Assembly: GCA_002066995.1 (NCBI GenBank)
Contig: MWTC01000016.1
Coordinates: 124,001 to 188,000 of the forward strand
Reading direction: 5' to 3'
Length of the DNA stretch: 64,000 nt
From: Sphingobacteriales bacterium UTBCD1
GTDB lineage: Bacteria > Bacteroidota > Bacteroidia > Chitinophagales > Chitinophagaceae
A program made the translations under genes and the position numbers. Shown here in pieces: positions 47,301 to 57,152 of this stretch. The notes under the pieces are model-generated. The model made no database searches, was not told where the DNA came from, and saw only the letters and a program-made list of their open reading frames with translations. Each line of letters starts with the position of its first letter. Within the stretch, counting starts at the first letter, position 1.

Positions 47301-49750
47301 GATCAACTTCATTCGGGCGTATTCGCTCTTTTGTGAATACGGGAACAGCATATTCCGGGACTAAAGCTTTGACATTGGATTCCTATGAATATAATGCTGC
47401 AGGCACTTCTGATTCATTGTATGGTACATTTAATCTCTCGACTTATAATGCGGCCAATGATGATATTCGGCTTGATTTTCACTATAAAAATCATGGTCAG
47501 TTGTCGAATCCTGCCAATAAAGTCTGGATCAGGGGCAGTGATACTCAACCCTGGATAGAAGTATATGACCTGTATGCAAATCAGAATGACCCGGATGGAT
47601 CGTATAAGTTTACTCCGAGTATTGAGTTGAGTAATTCCCTGCTTTTGAATTCACAAAATTTCAGCAGCAGTTTCCAGGTTCGGTGGGGGCAGTGGGGACA
47701 GATATTGATGTCTGATGATTTTGGCGGGGCAGGCTATACGTTTGATGATATACGTTTATACAGGGTGTTCAACGATGTACAGATGATCAGTATTGACACC
47801 CCGATAGTGGCGAGTTGCGGATTGAATGCCACGACACCTGTCCGGGTCTCAATCCGTAACAGTTCCAATTCAACAATAAGCTCTATACCGGTCAAGTACA
47901 GGATAGATAATGGTGCGATTGTCAATGAAACGATCGCAACAATTGCATCGAAGACTACTGTTCAATACACATTTACAACATTGGCAAACCTTGCAACTCC
48001 GGGAAATCATTTGATCGAAGTGTGGGCGGATTATTCCGGTGATTCATTCCGGGAAAATGATACGGTGAGGGTGAATATTGTGAACTCTGCCGTTATTTCC
48101 TCGTTTCCATACCTGGAAAATTTTGAAGGAGGGAATGGCGGTTGGTACACCGGAGGTAAAAATAGTTCATGGGAATATGGCATCCCATCATCGCCAAAAA
48201 TCTCCGGCGCAGCCAGTGGCAGTATGGCATGGAAAACATCTTTGGCAGGAGGATATAATGATCTTGAATATTCTTTTTTATATTCTCCATGTTTCAATGT
48301 CTCCGGCATGACGAATCCAACTCTCAGTGCCAGCATTGCATTGGATCTGGAAGATTGCGGCAGCACTCTCTGTGACGGCGCCTGGGTTGAATATTCTGCT
48401 GACGGGAAATCCTGGTCGAGGCTCGGTGCATACGGCCAGGGAACAAATTGGTATAATAAAAATTATTCGGGAAATAATTTATGGAGTGTGGAGAACTATA
48501 CCCGCTGGCACGTGGCTACCATTCCTCTTCCTCCCGGTTTAACCAACCTAAGATTACGATTTGTTCTAAAGTCTGATCCGGCAGTAAACAGGGAAGGAGT
48601 TGCCCTGGATGATATACATGTTTATGATAACACTTACGGGATATATGACGGTGTTACCCTGGGTTCTCCTGTGACACAAACTATTGCAGGCGGTACCGGC
48701 TGGATCAATTTTACTTCGGGAGGAAAACTGGTGGCTTCTATTCAGCCAAACAATCAGAATATGGGCAGTACTGATGTGCAGGCTTATATCAATACAGGAG
48801 CTGTCCGTTACCGGAATAATCAATACTATCATGACAGGAACATTACCATAAAACCTGCATCCAGGAATTTAGGTGATTCTGTCTTGGTGCGTTTTTATTT
48901 CCTCGACAAAGAAACAGATACGCTGATCAAAGCAACAGGTTGCAGTAACTGCACCAAGCCTTCTTCAGCATACCAGTTAGGAGTTTCAAAATATACCGAT
49001 CCTGATTTCAATTTTGAAAATGGTACCCTTGCAGATGATAACCAGGGAATGTGGTTGTTTATCAAACCATCCCAGGTCGCCAAAGTGCCTTTTGATAAAG
49101 GGTACTATGCTGAATTTAGAGTGAAAGATTTTTCGGAGTTCTGGCTGAATGACGGAGGCCCGGGGAATATTCATCCCCTGCCTGTAGATCTTATTGATTT
49201 TACTGCCCGGAAAAAACAAAACAAAGATGTATTGTTACAATGGACGGTTGCCAATGAAATAAATGTAAACCGCTACGAGGTGCAGCTGGCAAAAGGAAAT
49301 GATGAATACCGGAAAAATCATTTCATAACGACAGGGAAGGTGAATGCTGTTGCAACTTCTTCGGATCAGCGTTATTATAGTTTTACAGACGGTGAGAATA
49401 ATAAATCCGGGGTGCGTTATTACCGTCTGAAAATAATTGACAACGACGGCTCCTTCAAATATTCCCTGATCAGGCCTGTTGTGTTCAATGAAGAGATATC
49501 CTGGCAGATTTATCCCAATCCTTCACAGGGAATTTTCAATCTTGTTTACCAGGCTGCAAACGGTCAGAATATTTCAATAAAGATTTATGATGCTGCAGGG
49601 AAAGTTGTCTGGAACTCTTCTGCTGTGGCAAGTGGTTTTGTTGATAAACTGGAAATAGATCTGCACGGAGAGAATTATGCTTCCGGCCTTTATTTACTCC
49701 AGGCGGATGATGGAGTGAAGAAACAGGCGCTGCGCTTATTAAAGCAATAG
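44375..49750 (+). CDS. Giant T9SS-sorted subtilisin-like (S8) serine protease
   Basis: A 1791-residue secreted protease. A signal peptide (cleavage near ASAQ, residue 22) and a propeptide-like region (about 25-210) precede the catalytic domain, about 225-525: D247/D248 (GIGDDSD), H272 (GGHGIHVMGT) and S444 (SGTSMASPAVTGG). A P-domain-like segment, fibronectin III-like (about 735-825) and CARDB-like domains follow, then two jelly-roll/MAM-like regions (about 950-1135 and 1245-1430). The type A sorting domain occupies about 1705-1791 (IYPNPSQGIFNLVYQ ... YASGLYLLQA ... LRLLKQ). Surface location or release by T9SS is expected. It is unrelated in detail to the protease at 36505 beyond the catalytic core. 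Confidence 0.93.
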   Translation: MRLNPIPLTVALLFFCMDASAQQKEPYTLMLNSGFFVPQKNITAEKIDSVNRLAARTDQKSFSIIQFEKIPTEAQREILKQSGIELLDYIPANAYTVTVEGKLDMAALLQVNARAIVDLSPRQKMQPALANGILPSWAVKIPGTVDVWISYPKSFSLETVSTELQHRNFDITSSSFKNYRVLSLRISQKRLAELAALPFIEFVQPAPHEDQLLNHQSVPNSRANVLNSSLPGGRKLHGEGVVIGIGDDSDPLRHLDFTGRVINRAAIAGGGHGIHVMGTAAGAGIIKERFRGYAPKATIVSQSFSNILSFAPAYVQDYGMIATNNSYGNVVDDCNSFGTYDLYSHILDQMAFDLPNLQNVFAAGNSGTMSCSPYPSGFKTVLGSYQSAKNVISVGNTDAEAVINNTSSKGPVADGRIKPEIAVQGTRIFSTYPVNTYVSSSGTSMASPAVTGGLALLVQRFRQLNSGADPKNGLLKALICNGGTDIGNAGPDYTNGFGWMNLLRSVQMMENNSYFDATVANSATNTHSITVPANTALLRVMLYWNDPPATLLSPHTLVNDLDLKVTDFTSNTTLPLILDTIPGHVINAATTGEDHINNIEQVVINNPAAGTYTLSVSGTAITQNSPQEYFLVYDAIPSSITLTHPVGGEKLVQGDSIYISWDSWGDPGSNFTIRFSSDNGVTWKDTTAPAGARQLKWFAPSVTTDQARIRIIKNATAASSTSEAFTILGAPVLSLAAVQCEGYISLTWNPVSGATDYEVMMLQGSDMVSVATTTGTSYVVSGLSKDSVYWVSVRARLNGNSGRRSDAISRQPNNGTCSGNISDNDLKVDTIIAPSTGRRFTSTGLSSATTITARIKNLDDAAINKYAVKYSVNDGAWVIDSVLAPIAGGTTDTHSFSATYDFSAIGTYTLRVVVVNAAAADPVGANDTMTVVIRQLDNPAIDLTAAFLDNLETAPEQSFTTKQTGLTGLDRYDFSRSTSFGRIRSFVNTGTAYSGTKALTLDSYEYNAAGTSDSLYGTFNLSTYNAANDDIRLDFHYKNHGQLSNPANKVWIRGSDTQPWIEVYDLYANQNDPDGSYKFTPSIELSNSLLLNSQNFSSSFQVRWGQWGQILMSDDFGGAGYTFDDIRLYRVFNDVQMISIDTPIVASCGLNATTPVRVSIRNSSNSTISSIPVKYRIDNGAIVNETIATIASKTTVQYTFTTLANLATPGNHLIEVWADYSGDSFRENDTVRVNIVNSAVISSFPYLENFEGGNGGWYTGGKNSSWEYGIPSSPKISGAASGSMAWKTSLAGGYNDLEYSFLYSPCFNVSGMTNPTLSASIALDLEDCGSTLCDGAWVEYSADGKSWSRLGAYGQGTNWYNKNYSGNNLWSVENYTRWHVATIPLPPGLTNLRLRFVLKSDPAVNREGVALDDIHVYDNTYGIYDGVTLGSPVTQTIAGGTGWINFTSGGKLVASIQPNNQNMGSTDVQAYINTGAVRYRNNQYYHDRNITIKPASRNLGDSVLVRFYFLDKETDTLIKATGCSNCTKPSSAYQLGVSKYTDPDFNFENGTLADDNQGMWLFIKPSQVAKVPFDKGYYAEFRVKDFSEFWLNDGGPGNIHPLPVDLIDFTARKKQNKDVLLQWTVANEINVNRYEVQLAKGNDEYRKNHFITTGKVNAVATSSDQRYYSFTDGENNKSGVRYYRLKIIDNDGSFKYSLIRPVVFNEEISWQIYPNPSQGIFNLVYQAANGQNISIKIYDAAGKVVWNSSAVASGFVDKLEIDLHGENYASGLYLLQADDGVKKQALRLLKQ

Positions 49751-49763
49751 GCCACTGATAGTA

Positions 49764-49804
49764 TCAGGAATCCTGTTCTGTAAAATAGGGAACAGGAGTC
49801 CTGA
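49764..49804. terminator. Bidirectional hairpin between convergent genes
   Basis: A 15-base stem with one mismatch (TCAGGAATCCTGTTC against GAACAGGAGTCCTGA) and an 11-base loop, 14 bases after the protease stop and 18 bases from the end of the convergent small gene at 49822. No long T-run follows, so the mechanism is uncertain. Confidence 0.55.
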
Positions 49805-49821
49805 TGCAGAATGATAGAGTT

Positions 49822-50025
49822 TTACCACCCCTGTTTGGCAATGCCTGCTTTGATCGCAGCATTCGCCTTTTCTGCGTTTACCAGAGTGGTCAGTTTATTT
49901 CCTTTTCCGTCATGACCCTGTACCATGAAAGCTCCTTTAGCAGTTTTTGTAATGACTGCATCAAGGATCGGAACATTCTTTTCTTTGGTTCTTACATTGT
50001 AAGCCGTAAGTGTTACTTCGGACAT
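49822..50025 (-). CDS. Small conserved-looking hypothetical protein
   Basis: A 67-residue soluble protein starting at ATG 50025 (MSEVTLTAYNVRTKEKNV), with a beta-rich repeat-like pattern and a C-terminal KANAAIKAGIAKQGW. Codon use and the clean start suggest a real gene, and similar short proteins with TKEKN/VPI motifs are familiar from Bacteroidota, though I cannot name a family. It lies 130 bases downstream of gyrB's start-distal end on the same strand's far side, i.e. it is oriented with gyrB but begins separately. Function unknown. Confidence 0.65.
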   Translation of the reverse strand: MSEVTLTAYNVRTKEKNVPILDAVITKTAKGAFMVQGHDGKGNKLTTLVNAEKANAAIKAGIAKQGW

Positions 50026-50155
50026 AGTATAAAGTTTTAGATATGAGAGCGTGAAATTACTGATTTGAAAAGTTAGAGAAATCAAAACTTTCTAACAGCA
50101 GGGAGGAAATAACCTTCTTAAATATTTAGGATATTAATTCTTAGGAGGTTAGACA

Positions 50156-52192
<2,037 letters not shown>

Positions 52193-52345
52193 TTAAAGGC
52201 TCTTTGCCGGAATTTGACAATGCTTTTTTCTTCACTTTTTAGTTAAAAAAAGAGGAAAAGATCACCAAGATACGTCATGCAGTTTCCAGGCTTTTTTACA
52301 CAGCAAATTCAGGGAAAACAAAAGGCCTTCTTTGTTAGAAAACAA

Positions 52346-53752
52346 TCATGATCTTTTTACGATTTGGGCAACAAGATCTGCTTCTGTACATATTTTGTTC
52401 CCAACATATACCGTTCCTTTCATTTCGCAAATGCCCCGGCGGATGGGGGCCATTAATTCCATTCTCAATAGAAGGGTATCACCGGGCCTTACCATTTGTT
52501 TGAACTTGCAATTGTCTATTTTCAGAAAATAAGTGTCGTAGTTGCCTTCGCCGCTGAGGTTGATGGCAAGAATGCCTCCGGTTTGTGCCAGGGCTTCTAC
52601 CTGTAATACGCCGGGCATCACAGGATTACCCGGAAAATGCCCCTGGAAAAACCATTCATTGAACGTGACATTCTTTACCCCCACGATATAAGTGTCACTG
52701 AGATCAATGATCTTATCGACCAATAAAAAAGGATACCGGTGCGGCAGTTTTTTTTCGATATACTGCTGATCATATATAGGGGACTGTACAGGATCATACA
52801 CGGGAACATCCTTATTGTATTTGTTCCTTTTGATGTATTGTTTGATCTTTTTTGCAAACTCCACATTGCTGCTATGCCCGGGGCGGTTTGCAATGATCTT
52901 TGCTTTAAAAGGATAACCTACCAGTGCAAGATCTCCTACTACATCCAATAATTTGTGCCGGGCAGGCTCATTGGGAAAACGCAATTCAAGATTGTTCAGG
53001 TATCCTTCACTTTTCACTTCGATCTTGTCTTTACCGAATATCTTTTTCAGTTTATCCATGTCAGATCCTTCCATTGGCTTGTCCACTACCACTATCGCAT
53101 TGTTTATATCACCGCCTTTGATGAGGTTATTTTCCAGGAGCATTTCCAATTCATGCAGGAAACAAAACGTACGGCAAGGCGCTATTTCGTCTTTAAAATC
53201 AGCAATCGTTTTTAAACCCGCATGCTGGGTGCCCAACACCGGGGAATTGAAATCTATCAGCGTGGTAACCTGGTAATCAGATGCAGGTATGGCAGTCATT
53301 TCCACTTTTTTCTTATCATCAAAAAACTGGATATTTTCATTTATCGTATACCAGGTTTTACTGGCTTCCTGTTCCACTACGCCTGCATTTTCTATCAGAT
53401 CAACAAAAGGTTCCGAACTGCCATCCATGATCGGTACTTCGGGGCCGTTCAATTCAATCAGGCAATTGTCAATACCCATTCCTACCAATGCGGCCAGTAT
53501 GTGTTCTACTGTACTTACTTTGGTTCCGTTTGTTCCAATGGTTGTGCCGCGGCTGGTGTCGGTTACAAGATCGCAGTCCGCTTTGATTGTTGGCTGGCCG
53601 GGCAGATCCATGCGCCGGAACTGGTATCCATACCCGGGGTTAGCGGGTTTTAAGATCATATCTACCAGTACGCCGGTATGCAATCCGGTTCCTGATATTT
53701 TAGCTTCAGACCTGAGTGTATGTTGTTTATCCGGGTTAAAATTTGGAGTCAT
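52346..53752 (-). CDS. lpxC/fabZ: Bifunctional LpxC-FabZ: UDP-3-O-acyl-GlcNAc deacetylase fused to 3-hydroxyacyl-ACP dehydratase
   Basis: A 468-residue fusion typical of Bacteroidota. The LpxC part (about 1-305) carries out the committed step of lipid A synthesis; its zinc residues lie in STVEHILAALVG, RHKLLDVVGDL and NRPGHSSNVEF. The FabZ part (about 320-468) dehydrates 3-hydroxyacyl-ACP: LPHRYPFLLVDKI, the catalytic His in GHFPGNPVMPG and the Glu in GVLQVEALAQTGG. The two activities compete for hydroxyacyl-ACP, so fusion balances membrane and lipid A supply. The ATG at 53752 is used; the TTG at 53779 lies in the -7 box. Usual neighbours are lpxD upstream and lpxA downstream; here a glycosyltransferase intervenes and gyrB follows. 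Confidence 0.97.
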   Translation of the reverse strand: MTPNFNPDKQHTLRSEAKISGTGLHTGVLVDMILKPANPGYGYQFRRMDLPGQPTIKADCDLVTDTSRGTTIGTNGTKVSTVEHILAALVGMGIDNCLIELNGPEVPIMDGSSEPFVDLIENAGVVEQEASKTWYTINENIQFFDDKKKVEMTAIPASDYQVTTLIDFNSPVLGTQHAGLKTIADFKDEIAPCRTFCFLHELEMLLENNLIKGGDINNAIVVVDKPMEGSDMDKLKKIFGKDKIEVKSEGYLNNLELRFPNEPARHKLLDVVGDLALVGYPFKAKIIANRPGHSSNVEFAKKIKQYIKRNKYNKDVPVYDPVQSPIYDQQYIEKKLPHRYPFLLVDKIIDLSDTYIVGVKNVTFNEWFFQGHFPGNPVMPGVLQVEALAQTGGILAINLSGEGNYDTYFLKIDNCKFKQMVRPGDTLLLRMELMAPIRRGICEMKGTVYVGNKICTEADLVAQIVKRS

Positions 53753-53776
53753 TCCGGTGAAATGTTTTTTGACGGA

Positions 53777-53784
53777 CAAAGATA
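53777..53784 (-). promoter_or_regulatory. -7 promoter box of lpxC-fabZ
   Basis: TATCTTTG on the minus strand matches TAnnTTTG, 24 bases before the ATG at 53752, in the 47-base gap after the glycosyltransferase gene. It suggests lpxC-fabZ can be transcribed independently. Confidence 0.45.
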
Positions 53785-53799
53785 GCCAATCAGATAAAA

Positions 53800-54672
53800 T
53801 CAGATGATGCGGTAATTTTTGTAATCAAAAAGACGCTTCCCTGTCTTTTTCTCAATAAAATAAAGGATAGAATCTTTAAAAGATAATTTTTTTCTTGACA
53901 GGTCAAATGGAATGTCCCAGTTTTTTTCCCCTATTCTTTTTTGCATCACCTGAGGGTGTGTTTCTTCAAATTTTTTCAGAACATCTGCATCCTGTAAGTA
54001 GTCGAACAATTCCGGTTGTTCTTTTTGAAACTGCGCCTGCTGGTCATTACTCCAAAAGATGTGGGAGTCTTCAATTTTATGTTTTTGTTTTTGCGGATCC
54101 TTTACCCAGCCATAGTGATAAATATATGCGTCAATCAGTTTTACGTTCAATTTCTGATTGTTTTTACGGAAACCCTGGGCGTCTCTGTATGCACGGATGT
54201 TTTTGTCATTGCGGATGATTCTTATTTCCCGGTTGTACCATCTTCTTGTATCACCGATGTAATCGTACGTGCCGTAAAAATGCAGGTACCTGAATAATAA
54301 ACCTTCCACTTTCGGTGTGTCAAGATATTTTTTTGCCTCCTTCAGAATGGTTTCGTGATATTTTTCGTGCACCACTTCATCTGCCTGCAGGTAAAAAGCC
54401 CAATCACTGTCAGGTGAAACATGAGAGAATGCTTTGTCGGTTTCAACTGCTAATATCCTGCCTCCTGCCCGGATGGTATCATCCCATACGGAATGAGTGA
54501 TCTTTATTTTTGGAGAGGCAATGGATTCGATCAGTTGTAATGTATTGTCTTCGCTGTTGCCTATGCTGACAATGAACTCATCCACAACGGGCAATATGGA
54601 AGTAATGGATTCTACTACAGGATAATCGTATTTAATTGCATTTCTGACAAACGTGAATCCACTGATTTTCAT
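53800..54672 (-). CDS. Family 2 glycosyltransferase
   Basis: A 290-residue GT-A fold glycosyltransferase. The N-terminus MKISGFTFVRNAIKYDYPVV and DEFIVSIGNSEDNT match GT2 nucleotide-sugar binding; the Q-A-D in FYLQADEVVHEKYH is a DxD-like metal site. It lacks membrane segments. It lies between lpxD (22 bases upstream) and lpxC-fabZ. A role in sugar addition to an outer-membrane glycolipid would fit that location but is inference; donor and acceptor are unknown. Confidence 0.87.
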   Translation of the reverse strand: MKISGFTFVRNAIKYDYPVVESITSILPVVDEFIVSIGNSEDNTLQLIESIASPKIKITHSVWDDTIRAGGRILAVETDKAFSHVSPDSDWAFYLQADEVVHEKYHETILKEAKKYLDTPKVEGLLFRYLHFYGTYDYIGDTRRWYNREIRIIRNDKNIRAYRDAQGFRKNNQKLNVKLIDAYIYHYGWVKDPQKQKHKIEDSHIFWSNDQQAQFQKEQPELFDYLQDADVLKKFEETHPQVMQKRIGEKNWDIPFDLSRKKLSFKDSILYFIEKKTGKRLFDYKNYRII

Positions 54673-54694
54673 GAAAAGCCGTTTATAAAAATGA

Positions 54695-55741
54695 TTAGGA
54701 TATCTTTTCTTTCAGCAACTGCTTTATCAAAGTTTCCAGTTCTTCAATTCTCTTTTCCATTTCAGGAAGATTACGGCTGATGGCCTGGCTTCTTAAGGCA
54801 GAAGTGTAATCATAGGCTGGTGAGCCTGTTACTGCTTTCCCGGCTTCGAGAGATTTACTTACCCCGCTTTGTGCATTTATTTTAGCTCCGTCACCAATAT
54901 GCAGGTGTCCGACAATTCCCGCCTGCCCGCCAATCATCACTCCCTTACCTATCTTGGTGCTGCCGCTTATTCCTGTCTGGGCTGCAATTACGGTACTGCT
55001 TCCCACTTCTACATTGTGTGCTATCTGGATCAGGTTGTCCAGTTTTGCACCGGACCTGATAATGGTTGATCCGATGGTAGCCCGGTCTATCGTAGTGTTG
55101 GCGCCTATCTCAACATTGTCTTCGATCACCACATTGCCTATCTGGGGAACTTTTTTGAAACTGCCGTCTGTTTGTGGTGCAAATCCAAAACCATCGCCAC
55201 CGATCACAGTGCCGGCATGGATGGTGACATGATCGCCAACTTTGCAATCACGATAAATTTTTACCCCGGGGTGAATGATGCTGTTGTTGCCGATCACTAC
55301 GTTATCGCCAAGATAAACGTTGGGAAAAATTTTTGAGTTGTCGCCTACTTTTGTATGTTCTCCGAGGTAAGCAAATGCACCGATAAAAATATTTTGCCCG
55401 GTTGACGCAGTTTTGGAAATATAAACAGGTTGCTGGATACCTGTTAATTGCTGCGTCATCATTTCCTGGTATTTGGTAAGCAATGTGGCAAAGGCGGTGT
55501 AGGCGTCGGGGACACGTATCAGCGTTGCCGCTACGGGTTGTTTCAGTTCCAGGCTTTGATTGATAATGATGACAGAAGCTTTGGTGTGGTAAATATGTTC
55601 TTCATATTTCGGATTGGCCAGGAAAGCAAGCTGCCCGGCCTTTGCTTCTTCAATTTTCCCGAAGGAATGTACAGAGGCGGATGGATCGCCTTCTATTTTG
55701 CCATTGATCAGCAGTGTTATTTGTGAGGCGGTAAAAGTCAT
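54695..55741 (-). CDS. lpxD: UDP-3-O-(3-hydroxyacyl)glucosamine N-acyltransferase
   Basis: A 348-residue acyltransferase for the third step of lipid A synthesis. The N-terminal uridine-binding domain (about 1-100) is followed by a left-handed parallel beta-helix with hexapeptide repeats (about 105-310: [20 protein letters not shown] and so on). The catalytic histidine lies in [19 protein letters not shown]. The C-terminal helix (about 325-348) is the ACP-binding extension. Length is normal. It is co-directional with the HD phosphohydrolase gene upstream and the glycosyltransferase downstream. Confidence 0.97.
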   Translation of the reverse strand: MTFTASQITLLINGKIEGDPSASVHSFGKIEEAKAGQLAFLANPKYEEHIYHTKASVIIINQSLELKQPVAATLIRVPDAYTAFATLLTKYQEMMTQQLTGIQQPVYISKTASTGQNIFIGAFAYLGEHTKVGDNSKIFPNVYLGDNVVIGNNSIIHPGVKIYRDCKVGDHVTIHAGTVIGGDGFGFAPQTDGSFKKVPQIGNVVIEDNVEIGANTTIDRATIGSTIIRSGAKLDNLIQIAHNVEVGSSTVIAAQTGISGSTKIGKGVMIGGQAGIVGHLHIGDGAKINAQSGVSKSLEAGKAVTGSPAYDYTSALRSQAISRNLPEMEKRIEELETLIKQLLKEKIS

Positions 55742-55800
55742 AGATTTTTTTGATATCAGGTGTCAGATGCCGGATGTATGATTATTGATGCCCGGTTCCT

Positions 55801-55826
55801 GGCTTCAGGCTTCCGGCTTCAGACCT
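55801..55826. repeat. Short GGCTTC-type direct repeats in the HD-lpxD gap
   Basis: Three near copies of GGCTTC(A/C) occur in tandem, followed by GACCTCAG. Similar low-complexity tracts are often scattered between Bacteroidota genes; whether other copies exist elsewhere in the genome is unknown. Confidence 0.3.
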
Positions 55827-57043
55827 CAGTTTCTCAGGTAACAAATGTAGTGTTTTTTAATAGTGCTGCTAAGATTACGCTGAATGAGCGCATTGTCCAC
55901 TTCTGAAATATCTTTTATCGTTCCGTCTTTAAACAGGACATTGATACGTTCATCCCCGGGATCATAAGTGGTATTGCTGGCTACTCCGGTGAAAACAAAG
56001 TAATCCGTATCTTCTAAAGATAGGTTCAGTGAGGATGCGGCTTCCTTTTTCTTTTCAGCCACCCATACCGGGTCAAACGCTTCTGCCTGCAATTTTACTT
56101 TCAGCAAATTCCTGTTCACTAAGGAACGGCATAATACAGATAAAATTTTATCCGGATGACGGCTCCAGTTTTTTATGGTAGCCATCACATCGTGATCATC
56201 CAGTTGACAAAAAGTATCGAGATGTTCTTCAATCGGGGTACTGTCATTCTGATTCTGTAAAAAGAAATTCAAGGCATCCGAAACTGCTTTAGCCGGCATT
56301 TTTTTTGAGATGAGTTCTTTTGCCCTGCGGATTATTTTTACCAGCATCATTTCTGCACTCAGAACCGTTTTGTGCAAATATACCTGCCAGTACATCAGGC
56401 GGCGGGACACTAAGAATTTTTCAATCGAATAAATACCTTTTTCTTCCACCATCAGGTTGCCTTCATGCACTGTCAGCATTTTTAAGATCCGGTCATAGCC
56501 AATCACTCCTTCAGCTACGCCGGTAAAAAAACTATCACGTGTGAGATAGTCCATACGGTCCACATCCAACTGGCCGGATATAAGCTGGTGTAAAAAATGC
56601 TTGGGATAATTATTGGTGAAGACGTCTATGGCCATTTGTAATTGTCCTTTGAATTCTTCATTCAGTACTTTCATGATAAGGATAGAAACTGCTTCGTGGG
56701 AAATACCGCGGATGAGCTCATTTTCCAGCGCATGGGAAAAGGGTCCGTGCCCGATATCATGCAGCAATATGGCGATCTTTGCACTCAGTTCTTCTTCATC
56801 AGTGATCTCAGTGCCTTTGCTTTTTAGTTCATTCAGTGCACTGCACATCAGGTGGTAAGCGCCAAGTGAATGATGCAGCCTGGAATGAACAGCGCCGGGA
56901 TAAACCAAATGAGCAAATGCCATCTGGTGGATATTGCGCAGCCGCTGGTACACGGGATGTGAAATGATCTGCAGGATCAGCGGATGATCCAGGGTGATAA
57001 ATCCATATACGGGATCGTTGATGATCTTTCGGGTTGACGGCAT
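55826..57043 (-). CDS. HD-domain metal-dependent phosphohydrolase (COG1078/YdhJ-like)
   Basis: A 405-residue HD-superfamily protein. The HD motif is complete: H53 and H57 region in VHSRLHHSLGAYH, H95-D96 in AILLHDIGHGPFSHALE, and a distal aspartate in QLDVDRMDYLTRDSF. The family includes dNTP triphosphohydrolase-like enzymes (SAMHD1 relatives), though the true substrate of this subgroup is not known to me. It is commonly found upstream of lpxD in Bacteroidota, as here (84-base gap). It diverges from the PorX gene, with 109 bases between starts. Confidence 0.88.
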   Translation of the reverse strand: MPSTRKIINDPVYGFITLDHPLILQIISHPVYQRLRNIHQMAFAHLVYPGAVHSRLHHSLGAYHLMCSALNELKSKGTEITDEEELSAKIAILLHDIGHGPFSHALENELIRGISHEAVSILIMKVLNEEFKGQLQMAIDVFTNNYPKHFLHQLISGQLDVDRMDYLTRDSFFTGVAEGVIGYDRILKMLTVHEGNLMVEEKGIYSIEKFLVSRRLMYWQVYLHKTVLSAEMMLVKIIRRAKELISKKMPAKAVSDALNFFLQNQNDSTPIEEHLDTFCQLDDHDVMATIKNWSRHPDKILSVLCRSLVNRNLLKVKLQAEAFDPVWVAEKKKEAASSLNLSLEDTDYFVFTGVASNTTYDPGDERINVLFKDGTIKDISEVDNALIQRNLSSTIKKHYICYLRN

Positions 57044-57112
57044 GCTGTTGGTTTTTTGTTAAACAACTGTAACAGGTAACCGGCAAAGCTACTATAGCTG
57101 CGCTTAAAAAGC

Positions 57113-57120
57113 TAAATTTG
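57113..57120 (+). promoter_or_regulatory. -7 promoter box of the porX gene
   Basis: TAAATTTG matches TAnnTTTG and ends 32 bases before the ATG at 57153. Confidence 0.4.
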
Positions 57121-57152
57121 AACGCTGTTGAAAATTTTAAATCAAAATCCGA

